Shown here one piece after another: positions 5,759 to 13,212 of a DNA stretch of 64,000 nucleotides (position 1 is its first letter; every line of letters begins with the position of its first letter). The translations under genes were made by a program, and so were the position numbers. The notes beneath the pieces were generated by a model that worked only from the letters and a program-made list of their open reading frames with translations, was not told the origin of the DNA and ran no database searches. Source of the stretch: Novosphingobium resinovorum (GTDB lineage: Bacteria > Pseudomonadota > Alphaproteobacteria > Sphingomonadales > Sphingomonadaceae); assembly GCF_001742225.1 (NCBI RefSeq), contig NZ_CP017075.1, forward strand, positions 3,056,001 through 3,120,000. Reading direction: 5' to 3'.

Positions 5759-6977
5759 GACCATCCCGTCACTGGACGTGTTCCTGAACAGTGTGAGGGT
5801 TGGCACGATTGTCAGAACACCCGGCGACTTCAACGCTTTCAGCCTTGACCCGGCGTACCGCGCCACAGGAGGTTACCCGGTTCTGAGCTTGTCGTTGCGT
5901 GCCGCGACGGGCGGCCTACGCAAAGACCCACGCCCGGTCGCAGGCGCGTTGCCGCCCTTCTTCGCCAATCTCCTGCCCGAAGACAGGCTGCGCGAGGCGA
6001 TGGAAAAACACCACGCCGCCCATGTTCGGCCAGGGAATGATTTCGATCTCCTCGCGGCTCTTGGTGCGGATCTGCCGGGCGCAGTGCGGGTTCTGCCCAG
6101 TGACGGCCAACCGGGTGCCGCTACGGCGGCATCTCCAGACAAGCCGAAAGCGCGCTTTTCGTTGGCGGGCGTGCAGATGAAACTCTCGGTGATGAAGAAC
6201 ACCGGCAAGGGCGGCGGGCTGACCTTGCCGCTCGGTGATGGCGAAGGGCAGTATATCGCCAAGTTCCCGTCCACGGCCTTTCCGGGTGTGTCGGAGAACG
6301 AGTTCGCGAACCTTGCGCTTGCTGAAGCCATCGGCATGGACGTGCCCGAGCGGGAACTGGTCGGCCGCGACCAGTTCGAGGGCATTCCCGAAGAGTTCGA
6401 GACGCTTGCCGAAGGGTTGGTCCTGCTGGTTCGGCGCTTCGATCGTGGAACCGATGGACAGCGCATCCATATCGAAGATTTCGCGCAGGTCTTCGGCCTG
6501 TACCCGGCGCGCAAATATGACGGGGCGGCCTCCCACGACATCGCATCCGTGCTGAACGTGGCGATCTCGCCCTTTGCCGCACTGGAGTTTGTCCGGCGAC
6601 TGACCTTCTCGGTGGTCATGGGCAATGGCGACATGCACCTCAAGAACTGGTCACTGATCTATCCGGGCGGTGGCGACACGCCCGCCCTTGCGCCGATCTA
6701 CGACATGCTTTCGACCGTGCCCTATATTCCAGCCGATGGGCTGGCGCTGTCACTCGGCGGCGAACGGGCATTCAAGGGTCTGACTCCGGCCCGCTGGAAG
6801 ACGTTTGCCAACCGGGCACGGCTTCCCGAGCCGGCCGTCCTCAAAGCCGTCGCCGAGACGGTGAGGCGCATCGATGCGCAGTGGTGGACCCTGCCAGAAC
6901 GCGAGGCCGTTCCCTCGGCCGTGCTGGAGCGGATCGACGCCCATGTGAAAGCCATGCTTCCGATCCTGACCGGCTGA
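5736..6977 (+). CDS. hipA: HipA-type serine/threonine kinase toxin
   Basis: A 413-residue protein. HipA N-terminal domain in residues 1-110 (with PVAGALPPFFANLLPE), nucleotide-binding loop RFSLAGVQMKLSV near residue 147, catalytic loop MGNGDMHLKNWSL near residue 290, and metal-binding IYDMLSTVPY near residue 315. Both expected catalytic aspartates are present, so it looks active. Known target of E. coli HipA is glutamyl-tRNA synthetase; the target here is unknown. The start has GGAGAG 5 nt upstream. Placement between the excision-control genes and the next element gene suggests a role in keeping the element. Confidence 0.9.
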   Translation: MIAARTAETIPSLDVFLNSVRVGTIVRTPGDFNAFSLDPAYRATGGYPVLSLSLRAATGGLRKDPRPVAGALPPFFANLLPEDRLREAMEKHHAAHVRPGNDFDLLAALGADLPGAVRVLPSDGQPGAATAASPDKPKARFSLAGVQMKLSVMKNTGKGGGLTLPLGDGEGQYIAKFPSTAFPGVSENEFANLALAEAIGMDVPERELVGRDQFEGIPEEFETLAEGLVLLVRRFDRGTDGQRIHIEDFAQVFGLYPARKYDGAASHDIASVLNVAISPFAALEFVRRLTFSVVMGNGDMHLKNWSLIYPGGGDTPALAPIYDMLSTVPYIPADGLALSLGGERAFKGLTPARWKTFANRARLPEPAVLKAVAETVRRIDAQWWTLPEREAVPSAVLERIDAHVKAMLPILTG

Positions 6978-7029
6978 GCGAATTTTCCCGGACAGGGATG
7001 TGGGCGTAATGGCTTGCCGCGGGTATGAG

Positions 7030-7059
7030 AAAGGCCCCGACCTTTCGGTCGGAGCCTTT
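7030..7059. terminator. Bidirectional terminator between hipA and DUF736
   Basis: AAAGGCCCCGACC (7030-7042) pairs with GGTCGGAGCCTTT (7047-7059) around a TTTC loop with one mismatch. It separates convergent hipA and DUF736, with A-run and T-run ends that suit termination on both strands. Confidence 0.8.
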
Positions 7060-7069
7060 GTGCCGCGCC

Positions 7070-7396
7070 TCAGTCGCCGCGGCGACCGTTGGGGCGGGAC
7101 CAGATGAGCGAGTGGCTCTCGCCATCCTCGTCGTCAAAGAGGTTGGCGTAGATCGGGGCGTTGAAGCTCGGATCGTCCAGCTTGAGGCCCAGATACTCGC
7201 GGCCCTCGTTCGAGCGCTTGGACCAGGCGGCACCGATCTCGGCGCGGCCGACCAGAACCCGGTGGCTCGGGGCGTTGTCACCAGTGGCGCGCAGTTCGGG
7301 AACGATGCGCACGCCCTTGGCCTGGACGCTGAGGGTGACGATTTCGCCGGTGAATTCGTTCGAGCCGGTTTTCTTGAAGGTGCCGATGGTCGCCAT
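7070..7396 (-). CDS. DUF736 family protein
   Basis: A 108-residue protein matching the DUF736 pattern: MATIGTFKKTGSNEFTGEI at the N-terminus, a central AEIGAAWSKRSNEGREYLGL segment, and DPSFNAPIYANLFDDEDG near the end. It is predicted to be a small soluble beta-rich protein; the function is unknown, but it is a hallmark of alphaproteobacterial conjugative elements. Ribosome binding site GGAGA. It is preceded by a long structured leader (7398-7567) that resembles the leader of the DUF2493 gene. It ends in a bidirectional terminator. Confidence 0.85.
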   Translation of the reverse strand: MATIGTFKKTGSNEFTGEIVTLSVQAKGVRIVPELRATGDNAPSHRVLVGRAEIGAAWSKRSNEGREYLGLKLDDPSFNAPIYANLFDDEDGESHSLIWSRPNGRRGD

Positions 7397-7397
7397 T

Positions 7398-7567
7398 TTA
7401 AGTCTCCGTTTTCCGTTTCCGAGCCCGCACCATTGCGGCCTCTATGGCGATCGACCGGCCGGAGACGAACGCTTCCGCACCCCCCGTTTGCGGGGGCTGG
7501 ACAGCACAGGAGAAACTTTCTTGGCGCGCGAGGAATGGCGGCTCTGCCGTCAGGGGAAGAAAGTTAT
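7398..7567 (-). promoter_or_regulatory. Structured leader of DUF736 with short upstream ORF
   Basis: In transcript order: an outer inverted repeat AACTTTCTT/AAGAAAGTT (7514-7522 and 7557-7565) enclosing an inner GGCGGCTCTGCCGTC hairpin; a second hairpin CCCCCGTTTGCGGGGG near 7480; and a short reading frame (MVRARKRKTET, 7398-7433) that stops one base before the DUF736 ATG. The same order of parts precedes the DUF2493 gene at 17263-17443. It could act by attenuation or translational coupling. Confidence 0.5.
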
Positions 7568-8216
7568 GACGACGCTGTTGCGTTAAAGCAGTCGAAGCGC
7601 TTGCGCTGGTCTTCGGCCAGATCAGGCCATTGAAGAGGCCGTTTGGAGCGGTTGAGACACGGAGGCTTAACGGAGACGTGCCGACATCGAGGTCCATCAG
7701 GATGACCAGACCGGCAACACCGGCATATACGCCTTGCGTTTCAGGCCATGCGCATCCTTCTTCCCGGCCTGCTCCAATGACCACGCCCCGGCTGACCCGG
7801 ACCTGCCCCCGCATATCGGCGTTGCCCGTCCAGCGATCCAACTCTGGCCGTGTCCTGACTAATACCGATCCGGGATCTACGCTCCGACGTTGTCTGCCTC
7901 CTGGCGAAGATGGCAGTTATCCGTGTCTGCATCCGATTCCCTCAACCGTCCACAGGCGCGCACAAGGCGATTCCGCCACCTTGCCCGCACCATATAGGAT
8001 AGCCGTTCGGCGCAGCAATTGGGACAAAACCGCCCTTACTGCTCACGACAGTGAATGACGAGTTTCGCGTCGGTCATTCGCGGGGCGTCGGACGGGATCG
8101 CTGCAGAGTGGGGATTCCCTTTTGGCGTTCAACCCCTCGGTGACGTCGGCGACGATGCAGCCGGTTGGAGTCGTCGGGCACTCCCTGTTGTGCAGGCCAC
8201 CACCGCGAACTCACGC
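7568..8216. other. No supported gene
   Basis: About 650 nt between the DUF736 leader and the cargo cassette. No frame shows a credible protein. A short minus-strand stretch around 7670-7760 reads GVYAGVAGLVILMD, faintly like a multicopper oxidase segment, but nothing around it supports that. The region looks like degraded DNA at a cargo insertion point. Confidence 0.4.
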
Positions 8217-8438
8217 CTATACCTGCGAGACGTAGCCGGTCTTCTCGTCGAGGCCGCCTAGTACCCTGTCCAGTACCTCGGCCGATTGCAGTGGATCACA
8301 GGTCGGGCCGCGCGAAAGATGCATCAGCGCGGTGGCGTCCACGAAGCGCAGCCCATCCGTCAATAAGCTGACCGCCGGCCACTCTGGCTTAGACTCCGGA
8401 AACAGTCCGGGCGGCACCGCTCTCAAGCCAGCGAGCAC
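8217..8438 (-). CDS. Hypothetical 73-aa ORF at the end of the SMC cassette
   Basis: A possible 73-residue protein starting at a GTG inside the last 16 nt of the YhaN-like gene, in the order expected for a coupled third gene. Its C-terminal half (LRFVDATALMHLSRGPTCDP and onward) has protein-like composition. No family is recognised and no strong ribosome binding site is seen. It may be a small real gene, the remnant of a longer one, or chance. Confidence 0.3.
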   Translation of the reverse strand: MLAGLRAVPPGLFPESKPEWPAVSLLTDGLRFVDATALMHLSRGPTCDPLQSAEVLDRVLGGLDEKTGYVSQV

Positions 8439-11400
8439 TCGGAGTGGACGTCAGCCCCGACTACCGAACGTGCGATCGACGCGAGATGGGGATGGTGAGT
8501 AAAGAACAGGACCTGCGTGGACTTGGCCAGGTCCGCGAGAACGCGGAAGCCGGCCTCCGACCGCTCGTCGTCGAAGTTGACGAAGAGATCGTCGGCGAGG
8601 AACGGCAGGCGGATGCCGGAAGCGACGGACTGCTCGACGGCGGCGAGGCGCAACGCCAGAAAAAGCTGATCCGTCGTGCCCTCGCTCATGGCGCCGATCT
8701 CGACCACCGCCCTGCCGTCGTCTCGTATCCCGAGCAGACGCGGCATGCCCGCGTCGTTGTCGATCCTCAGCGCAGCGTAGCGCCCGATCGTCAGGGTGGA
8801 GAAGAGTTCGGACGCGCGCAGCAGCATCGGATCCTGGTGGCGCTCGCGGTACTGCTCGATGGCCCAGCGCAGCGTGATCGCCTCGGCTCGCTTCAGGATG
8901 TACTGCTCGGAGAGGACGGCCAGTTCGGCGCGGGCATGGTCCGCGTCGGTCGCCGCGTCGACTGCGCTGTCACCCTCCTGCTCCAGGCTGGCGAATGCCC
9001 TTCGCGCGTCCCCATGTGCAGCCGCCGCAGCGTCCACTTCCGCGTTGAGGTCGGCGAGTTCCGACGAGAGGGTCTGCGTCCTGGACGCGAGACCATCCGG
9101 GTCGACGCCCTCGAGTGAACCGAGCAGTTCCTCCAGACCCTTGCCATCGCCGGCCGACTTGATCGCTGCGTCGGTGTCGGCGACTGACGCGCGCAGGGCA
9201 CGCACCGCCCGCGAGCGCTCGATCGCGCCGGTCAGCTCGTCGATGTCCGTTGCTCCCGTCTCCTCCATCAGGGCGGCCAGCGAATCCAGCGCCGCCGTCA
9301 ACTTCGCGTCCTCCGTCGCCATCTCCTCGTCGCGGTTGCTGACCGTCGCCTGCAGGCTGTCGAGTACGGTGGCGGTGGACCGCGCGGCCGTGAGCCTGGT
9401 GCGCATAATGGCCAGTCGATCGCCGGATTCCTTCGCCGCTGGGATGCCAAGAGCATCGGCCAACGCGACGACCCTGCCGTCGTGCTCACCGGCGTCCCGG
9501 ACCATGCCATCCAGTCGTCCCTTGAGGTCCGACTGGGCTGCGATCTCGACGCGCAGCTCCTCGAGCACGTCCAGCGTGGCGACCGCGCTCTCTATCTCGA
9601 GGCTGAGCCCGGTCTGCTCCAGCTGCTGGCGCCACTGGTCGGTACGGGTGGATGCGGCATCCTCGAGTCGTTTCCTACGCCGCCCGAGCGCTTCGGCGTC
9701 CTGCTCGATTCGGGCCGCCTCGGCTTCGTCGAGCCGCCGCTGCTGCTGCGCCGTCTCGAGGTCGGTCCTCAAGCGCGCGGCGGAGGCAAGCGCGGGAGCG
9801 ATCTCGACCCCCACACGTGCGACATCACCTTCCGGCAGGCACAAGGCGAGCCCCGCAAGGACGGACGCCCTCCGAGCGCTGGTCGCATCGGCCTCTTCGG
9901 CGGCGACGACGGACGCGGCGTGCGCCGATTCCGCCGCGACCCTTTCTGAGCTCCAGGCAAGAAAGCGGATCGGCTCCATGTCGGGATGGCCCGCAGCGGT
10001 GAGCTTCTTACCCCAAGCAGTTCGCGCTGCCTCCCGGCGCCCGGTGAAGGTCTGGGCCCGGATGTCCGCCTGATCGGCATCCAGCAGCAGCTTCGCTGCG
10101 CGGTTGCCCATGTCGGTAAGTCGGCTCGACTCGTCGGCTGCCGCGAACCTGAGATCGCTGCGCTCGTCGGCTTGAGCGAGGGTGGTCTCGAATGCGGCGA
10201 CGGCCTCATTGGGAGCGTCGAGGCGAATTTCAGAGAGCACGTGATCGCGCAGCGGACGCCAGCGTTCATCGCGTTCGGCCCGCGCGCTCGCGATCTCGTC
10301 GGCCGATACCGCCTTGCCTGACGCCAGTTGCTCCATATGGAGGCAGAGCGATGCGGCCTCCGCCTTAGAGCGGGCGGCGGTCGCCAGCTCGCGGTCGACC
10401 TCGGTGGTCAGATCGGAGACCATCTTGCGCACTTCGTCGACTTCGACCTGGCCGATCCTTGGAAGCTCGAGAAGTGACGACGCGCCGCCGCTCCACGGAG
10501 CGAGCCGGACGAGCGCCTGGGCGAGCGTGGTGGCGGCCGAGTCGGCGGTCCTACGCAGTTTCAGGCATCGGGCGTCGATGTCGGCACCGAGCGCGCGTGC
10601 TGCGTCGACGGCGGCGACCACCGTCTTCAGCTCATCCGGCGAGCCGTCGTCGACAGTCGACGTGTTCACTGGTGCAGCCCTCCGCCGCTCCTCGAGCTCC
10701 TGCTCGCTCTCGGCGATCTGACTCAGTGCCGACTTGTCCTCGATATGCGCGAGCGCCAGTTCGCGCAGCTTCGCGCTTGCGATCCGTGATGGTGGATCCG
10801 CCGCCAGTGCGCCGGCTTCCTCCCGGAGGCGCTCGATCCGGCCGGAGCGCGTGGCCTGCTCGGTCGTCAGCCGGACCATGTCGCTGCCAGCCTTTTCGAC
10901 CGCGCCCGATGCCGTCACCAGTTCGTCGATGAGGTCGGCCTGGGCGAGGGTCGCCGCGTCGGCCACCAGCGCCTTCATGCGTTCGGCCGCCTCTTCGGCT
11001 AGCTTGGCGGCAGCGGCCTTCGCCCTTGTCGCGAGCGCGGCGTCGGCCATCGCGGCCTCGGCCATGTCCTCGCGTTGTGCCGGGATGTCGACGGTGGCGC
11101 CGTACTCGGCCAGCGCCGTCAGATGATCTGTCCGAAGACGTGCCAAGGGAGCGATCCGCCGTAATCGCTCCGCTCGGCTGATCTCGGCAAGCAGTTCGTC
11201 CCGCCGTCCCCGCGCGTCTTCCAGCTTGGCCTGCGCCGTCGCCACCGCTGCCTTGCCGTCGAGCCAGGTCTTCGGCCTCAGCGAACGCTCGCGAATGGCC
11301 CGGGCATTTGTCTCGAGTTCTCGCTGCGCGACTGTGAACGACCTCTTGCTCGACGCCCGAGGCCCCCAGATCGCGTCGGCCTCCTGCTCGAGGCGCGCCA

Positions 11401-11881
11401 GTTCGTCGGAGATTCCCGTGAGGCCGGATCCGGCGGCGAACAGCGCCCTACCGAGATCATTGCGCGCCTCCACCATCGCCTTCCCGCCAGCCCGCAGGCC
11501 CTCCTGGTCTAGGCTGAATGACAGACCGAATGTCTCTCGCGTCTGACCTCGGAGCATCGCGAGCAGTGGCCCCTCGTCGATGGGTTTGTCGTCGGGGCCG
11601 AGCAGCGATCCGCTGAGCGCCTTCTTGCGCCGACAGGACATCGTCTGGCCCGCGTCTTCGAGTACGGCGCCGACCCTAAGCAGCGAGTAATCGTACATGA
11701 AGTTGTAGGGCGACCGGCCGGGGAAGCCGAACAGCAGGTCCGAGACCGCCGCCATCGACGTGGTCTTGCCGGCCTCGTTCGCGCCGTAGACCACGTGGAG
11801 GTCGGGTTCGCCGTTGCGGAATGTGAGCGTGCAGTCGTCGAAGTGACCGTAACGCTCGAGTGCGAGGGTAACGAAGCGCAT
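8423..11881 (-). CDS. YhaN/SbcC-like SMC-type ATPase
   Basis: A 1152-residue protein of the AAA_27 (YhaN) type. The head starts MRFVTLALERYGHFDD with Walker A VVYGANEAGKTTS near residue 35. Very long Ala/Glu/Arg-rich coiled coils follow (about residues 180-1000). Near the C-terminus are the ABC signature region GAMSEGTTDQLFLALRLA, Walker B PFLADDLFVNFDD and the switch histidine in FFTHHPHL. Family knowledge: YhaN/SbcC-type ATPases pair with an Mre11/SbcD-type phosphoesterase to open and cut DNA ends. The phosphoesterase gene is 2 nt upstream, so the two very likely form one complex. A role in defence against foreign DNA is inferred from cargo position. Confidence 0.85.
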   Translation of the reverse strand: MRFVTLALERYGHFDDCTLTFRNGEPDLHVVYGANEAGKTTSMAAVSDLLFGFPGRSPYNFMYDYSLLRVGAVLEDAGQTMSCRRKKALSGSLLGPDDKPIDEGPLLAMLRGQTRETFGLSFSLDQEGLRAGGKAMVEARNDLGRALFAAGSGLTGISDELARLEQEADAIWGPRASSKRSFTVAQRELETNARAIRERSLRPKTWLDGKAAVATAQAKLEDARGRRDELLAEISRAERLRRIAPLARLRTDHLTALAEYGATVDIPAQREDMAEAAMADAALATRAKAAAAKLAEEAAERMKALVADAATLAQADLIDELVTASGAVEKAGSDMVRLTTEQATRSGRIERLREEAGALAADPPSRIASAKLRELALAHIEDKSALSQIAESEQELEERRRAAPVNTSTVDDGSPDELKTVVAAVDAARALGADIDARCLKLRRTADSAATTLAQALVRLAPWSGGASSLLELPRIGQVEVDEVRKMVSDLTTEVDRELATAARSKAEAASLCLHMEQLASGKAVSADEIASARAERDERWRPLRDHVLSEIRLDAPNEAVAAFETTLAQADERSDLRFAAADESSRLTDMGNRAAKLLLDADQADIRAQTFTGRREAARTAWGKKLTAAGHPDMEPIRFLAWSSERVAAESAHAASVVAAEEADATSARRASVLAGLALCLPEGDVARVGVEIAPALASAARLRTDLETAQQQRRLDEAEAARIEQDAEALGRRRKRLEDAASTRTDQWRQQLEQTGLSLEIESAVATLDVLEELRVEIAAQSDLKGRLDGMVRDAGEHDGRVVALADALGIPAAKESGDRLAIMRTRLTAARSTATVLDSLQATVSNRDEEMATEDAKLTAALDSLAALMEETGATDIDELTGAIERSRAVRALRASVADTDAAIKSAGDGKGLEELLGSLEGVDPDGLASRTQTLSSELADLNAEVDAAAAAHGDARRAFASLEQEGDSAVDAATDADHARAELAVLSEQYILKRAEAITLRWAIEQYRERHQDPMLLRASELFSTLTIGRYAALRIDNDAGMPRLLGIRDDGRAVVEIGAMSEGTTDQLFLALRLAAVEQSVASGIRLPFLADDLFVNFDDERSEAGFRVLADLAKSTQVLFFTHHPHLASIARSVVGADVHSECSLA

Positions 11882-11883
11882 CT

Positions 11884-13149
11884 CTACGCCTCTCCGGTCA
11901 GGCGTGACTGGAGCGCGAGCGTCGCTGTCGCCAACACCGCAGTCCAGTCGCCATCGCTCGCGGACCGCCGCAGGCCCTCGTCGTCAGCCTCCTCCGGTAA
12001 TTGGCCCAGCGAGGTCTTCGCGGCTAGCAGAAACGGGGCGAGGTCCTCGGCGAGCAGGGCGGCGAGGGTCGGGTCGGTCGCCGCCTGTCCGATGAGCGAT
12101 GCGAGGTCGTCCCCGATCACCATCTGCTGCGCCTGCGCCGGCGAGGTGACCAGCACCTTCACCTTCTCGATGAACAGGTCTGGCGAGATCGATGCCGACA
12201 CCGCGCGGGCGTCGTCGCGGAGAGACCCCACCCCGTCGTGGAGGGCACCTGCGCCCGGGGTCTGCCCCGTCAGCGAGACCCGCGCGACGAGTGGCAGGCC
12301 AGCAGCGTTGCCCTGCCAAGCCGACAGAAGCGAGGCGCGCATGAGTGATGAGACGGCGTCCGCCGGGGCATCGGTGCATTCCACCTCAACACGCGCCCAG
12401 CGCAGAACGTCGAGCTCGACGCGCTCGATGGCGACGACCTGCGCATCCTCGACCGTCACGATCACGGCACCCTTCGGGCCGGTCTCCCGGATAGTGCGTC
12501 CCTGCGTATTGCCGGGGAACACGACGTACGGGTCCTCGCATACGATCTCGTGCTCGTGGACATGGCCTAGCGCCCAGTAGTCGTAATGCTTCGACTTGAG
12601 GTCATCGAGGCTGCACGGGGCGTACGCGGCGTGTCCCTGCCGGCCGGCCAGGGCAGTGTGAAGCATCCCGATATTGAAGTGGTGGTTTGTCGCGTCGGGG
12701 TAGGCGAGCACGAGGTTGTCCGTCACGGCAGGCGTCGCAAAGCTCTGGCCGTGCACAGCGACCGCGAGGTCGGGAAGCGTGTAGGTCTCGGGTCGCTTGG
12801 AGCCGAACAGCCTCACATTCGGTGGCCAAGGTATACTGCGCGTCAGCACAGACTCCGCGTCGTGGTTGCCCGAGAGAAGGAAGACCGGGATGTCGGCTTG
12901 GTTGAGTCGCCCCATGGCGCGGGCGAAGTAGAGCCCCGTGCCCATGTCCTTCCAATCGCCGTCGAACAGGTCGCCGGCGATCAGTACGAAGTCGACGGCC
13001 TCGTCGATGGCACGCTGTACGAGATTGTCGAAGGCGGCCCGGGTTGCGCCGCGGATATCGTCCTCCGGCATCCCCTCGTACCGCGACAGGCCACGGAGAG
13101 GGCTGTCGAGATGGATATCGGCGGCGTGTAGAAAACGAAATTCGGTCAT
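11884..13149 (-). CDS. Mre11/SbcD/YhaO-like metallophosphoesterase
   Basis: A 421-residue DNA-repair exonuclease type protein. All calcineurin-like motifs are visible: FLHAADIHLDSP (residues 6-17), FVLIAGDLFDGD, VFLLSGNHDAES, IGMLHTAL and YWALGHVHEHE. A C-terminal extension (about residues 280-421) would contact the ATPase partner. The ATG at 13149 is preferred to the GTG one codon earlier. It stands 2 nt before the YhaN-like ATPase and forms a two-gene Mre11-Rad50-type unit. It is not the chromosomal sbcD, judging by its setting in mobile cargo. Confidence 0.88.
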   Translation of the reverse strand: MTEFRFLHAADIHLDSPLRGLSRYEGMPEDDIRGATRAAFDNLVQRAIDEAVDFVLIAGDLFDGDWKDMGTGLYFARAMGRLNQADIPVFLLSGNHDAESVLTRSIPWPPNVRLFGSKRPETYTLPDLAVAVHGQSFATPAVTDNLVLAYPDATNHHFNIGMLHTALAGRQGHAAYAPCSLDDLKSKHYDYWALGHVHEHEIVCEDPYVVFPGNTQGRTIRETGPKGAVIVTVEDAQVVAIERVELDVLRWARVEVECTDAPADAVSSLMRASLLSAWQGNAAGLPLVARVSLTGQTPGAGALHDGVGSLRDDARAVSASISPDLFIEKVKVLVTSPAQAQQMVIGDDLASLIGQAATDPTLAALLAEDLAPFLLAAKTSLGQLPEEADDEGLRRSASDGDWTAVLATATLALQSRLTGEA

Positions 13150-13212
13150 CACTATTTATCCCCGGGAGCGCCAGTAAAAGCGCCTGCCTCCATCTGCACC
13201 GTCGTTGAGCGT

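Noticed and set aside
7398..7841. Possible multicopper oxidase remnant (GVYAGVAGLVILMD)
   Set aside because: Only about 14 residues resemble the family, and no copper-ligand His motif lies nearby in any frame.
8796..10073. A 425-codon Ser/Ala-rich plus-strand frame
   Set aside because: Shadow of the coiled-coil part of the YhaN-like gene.
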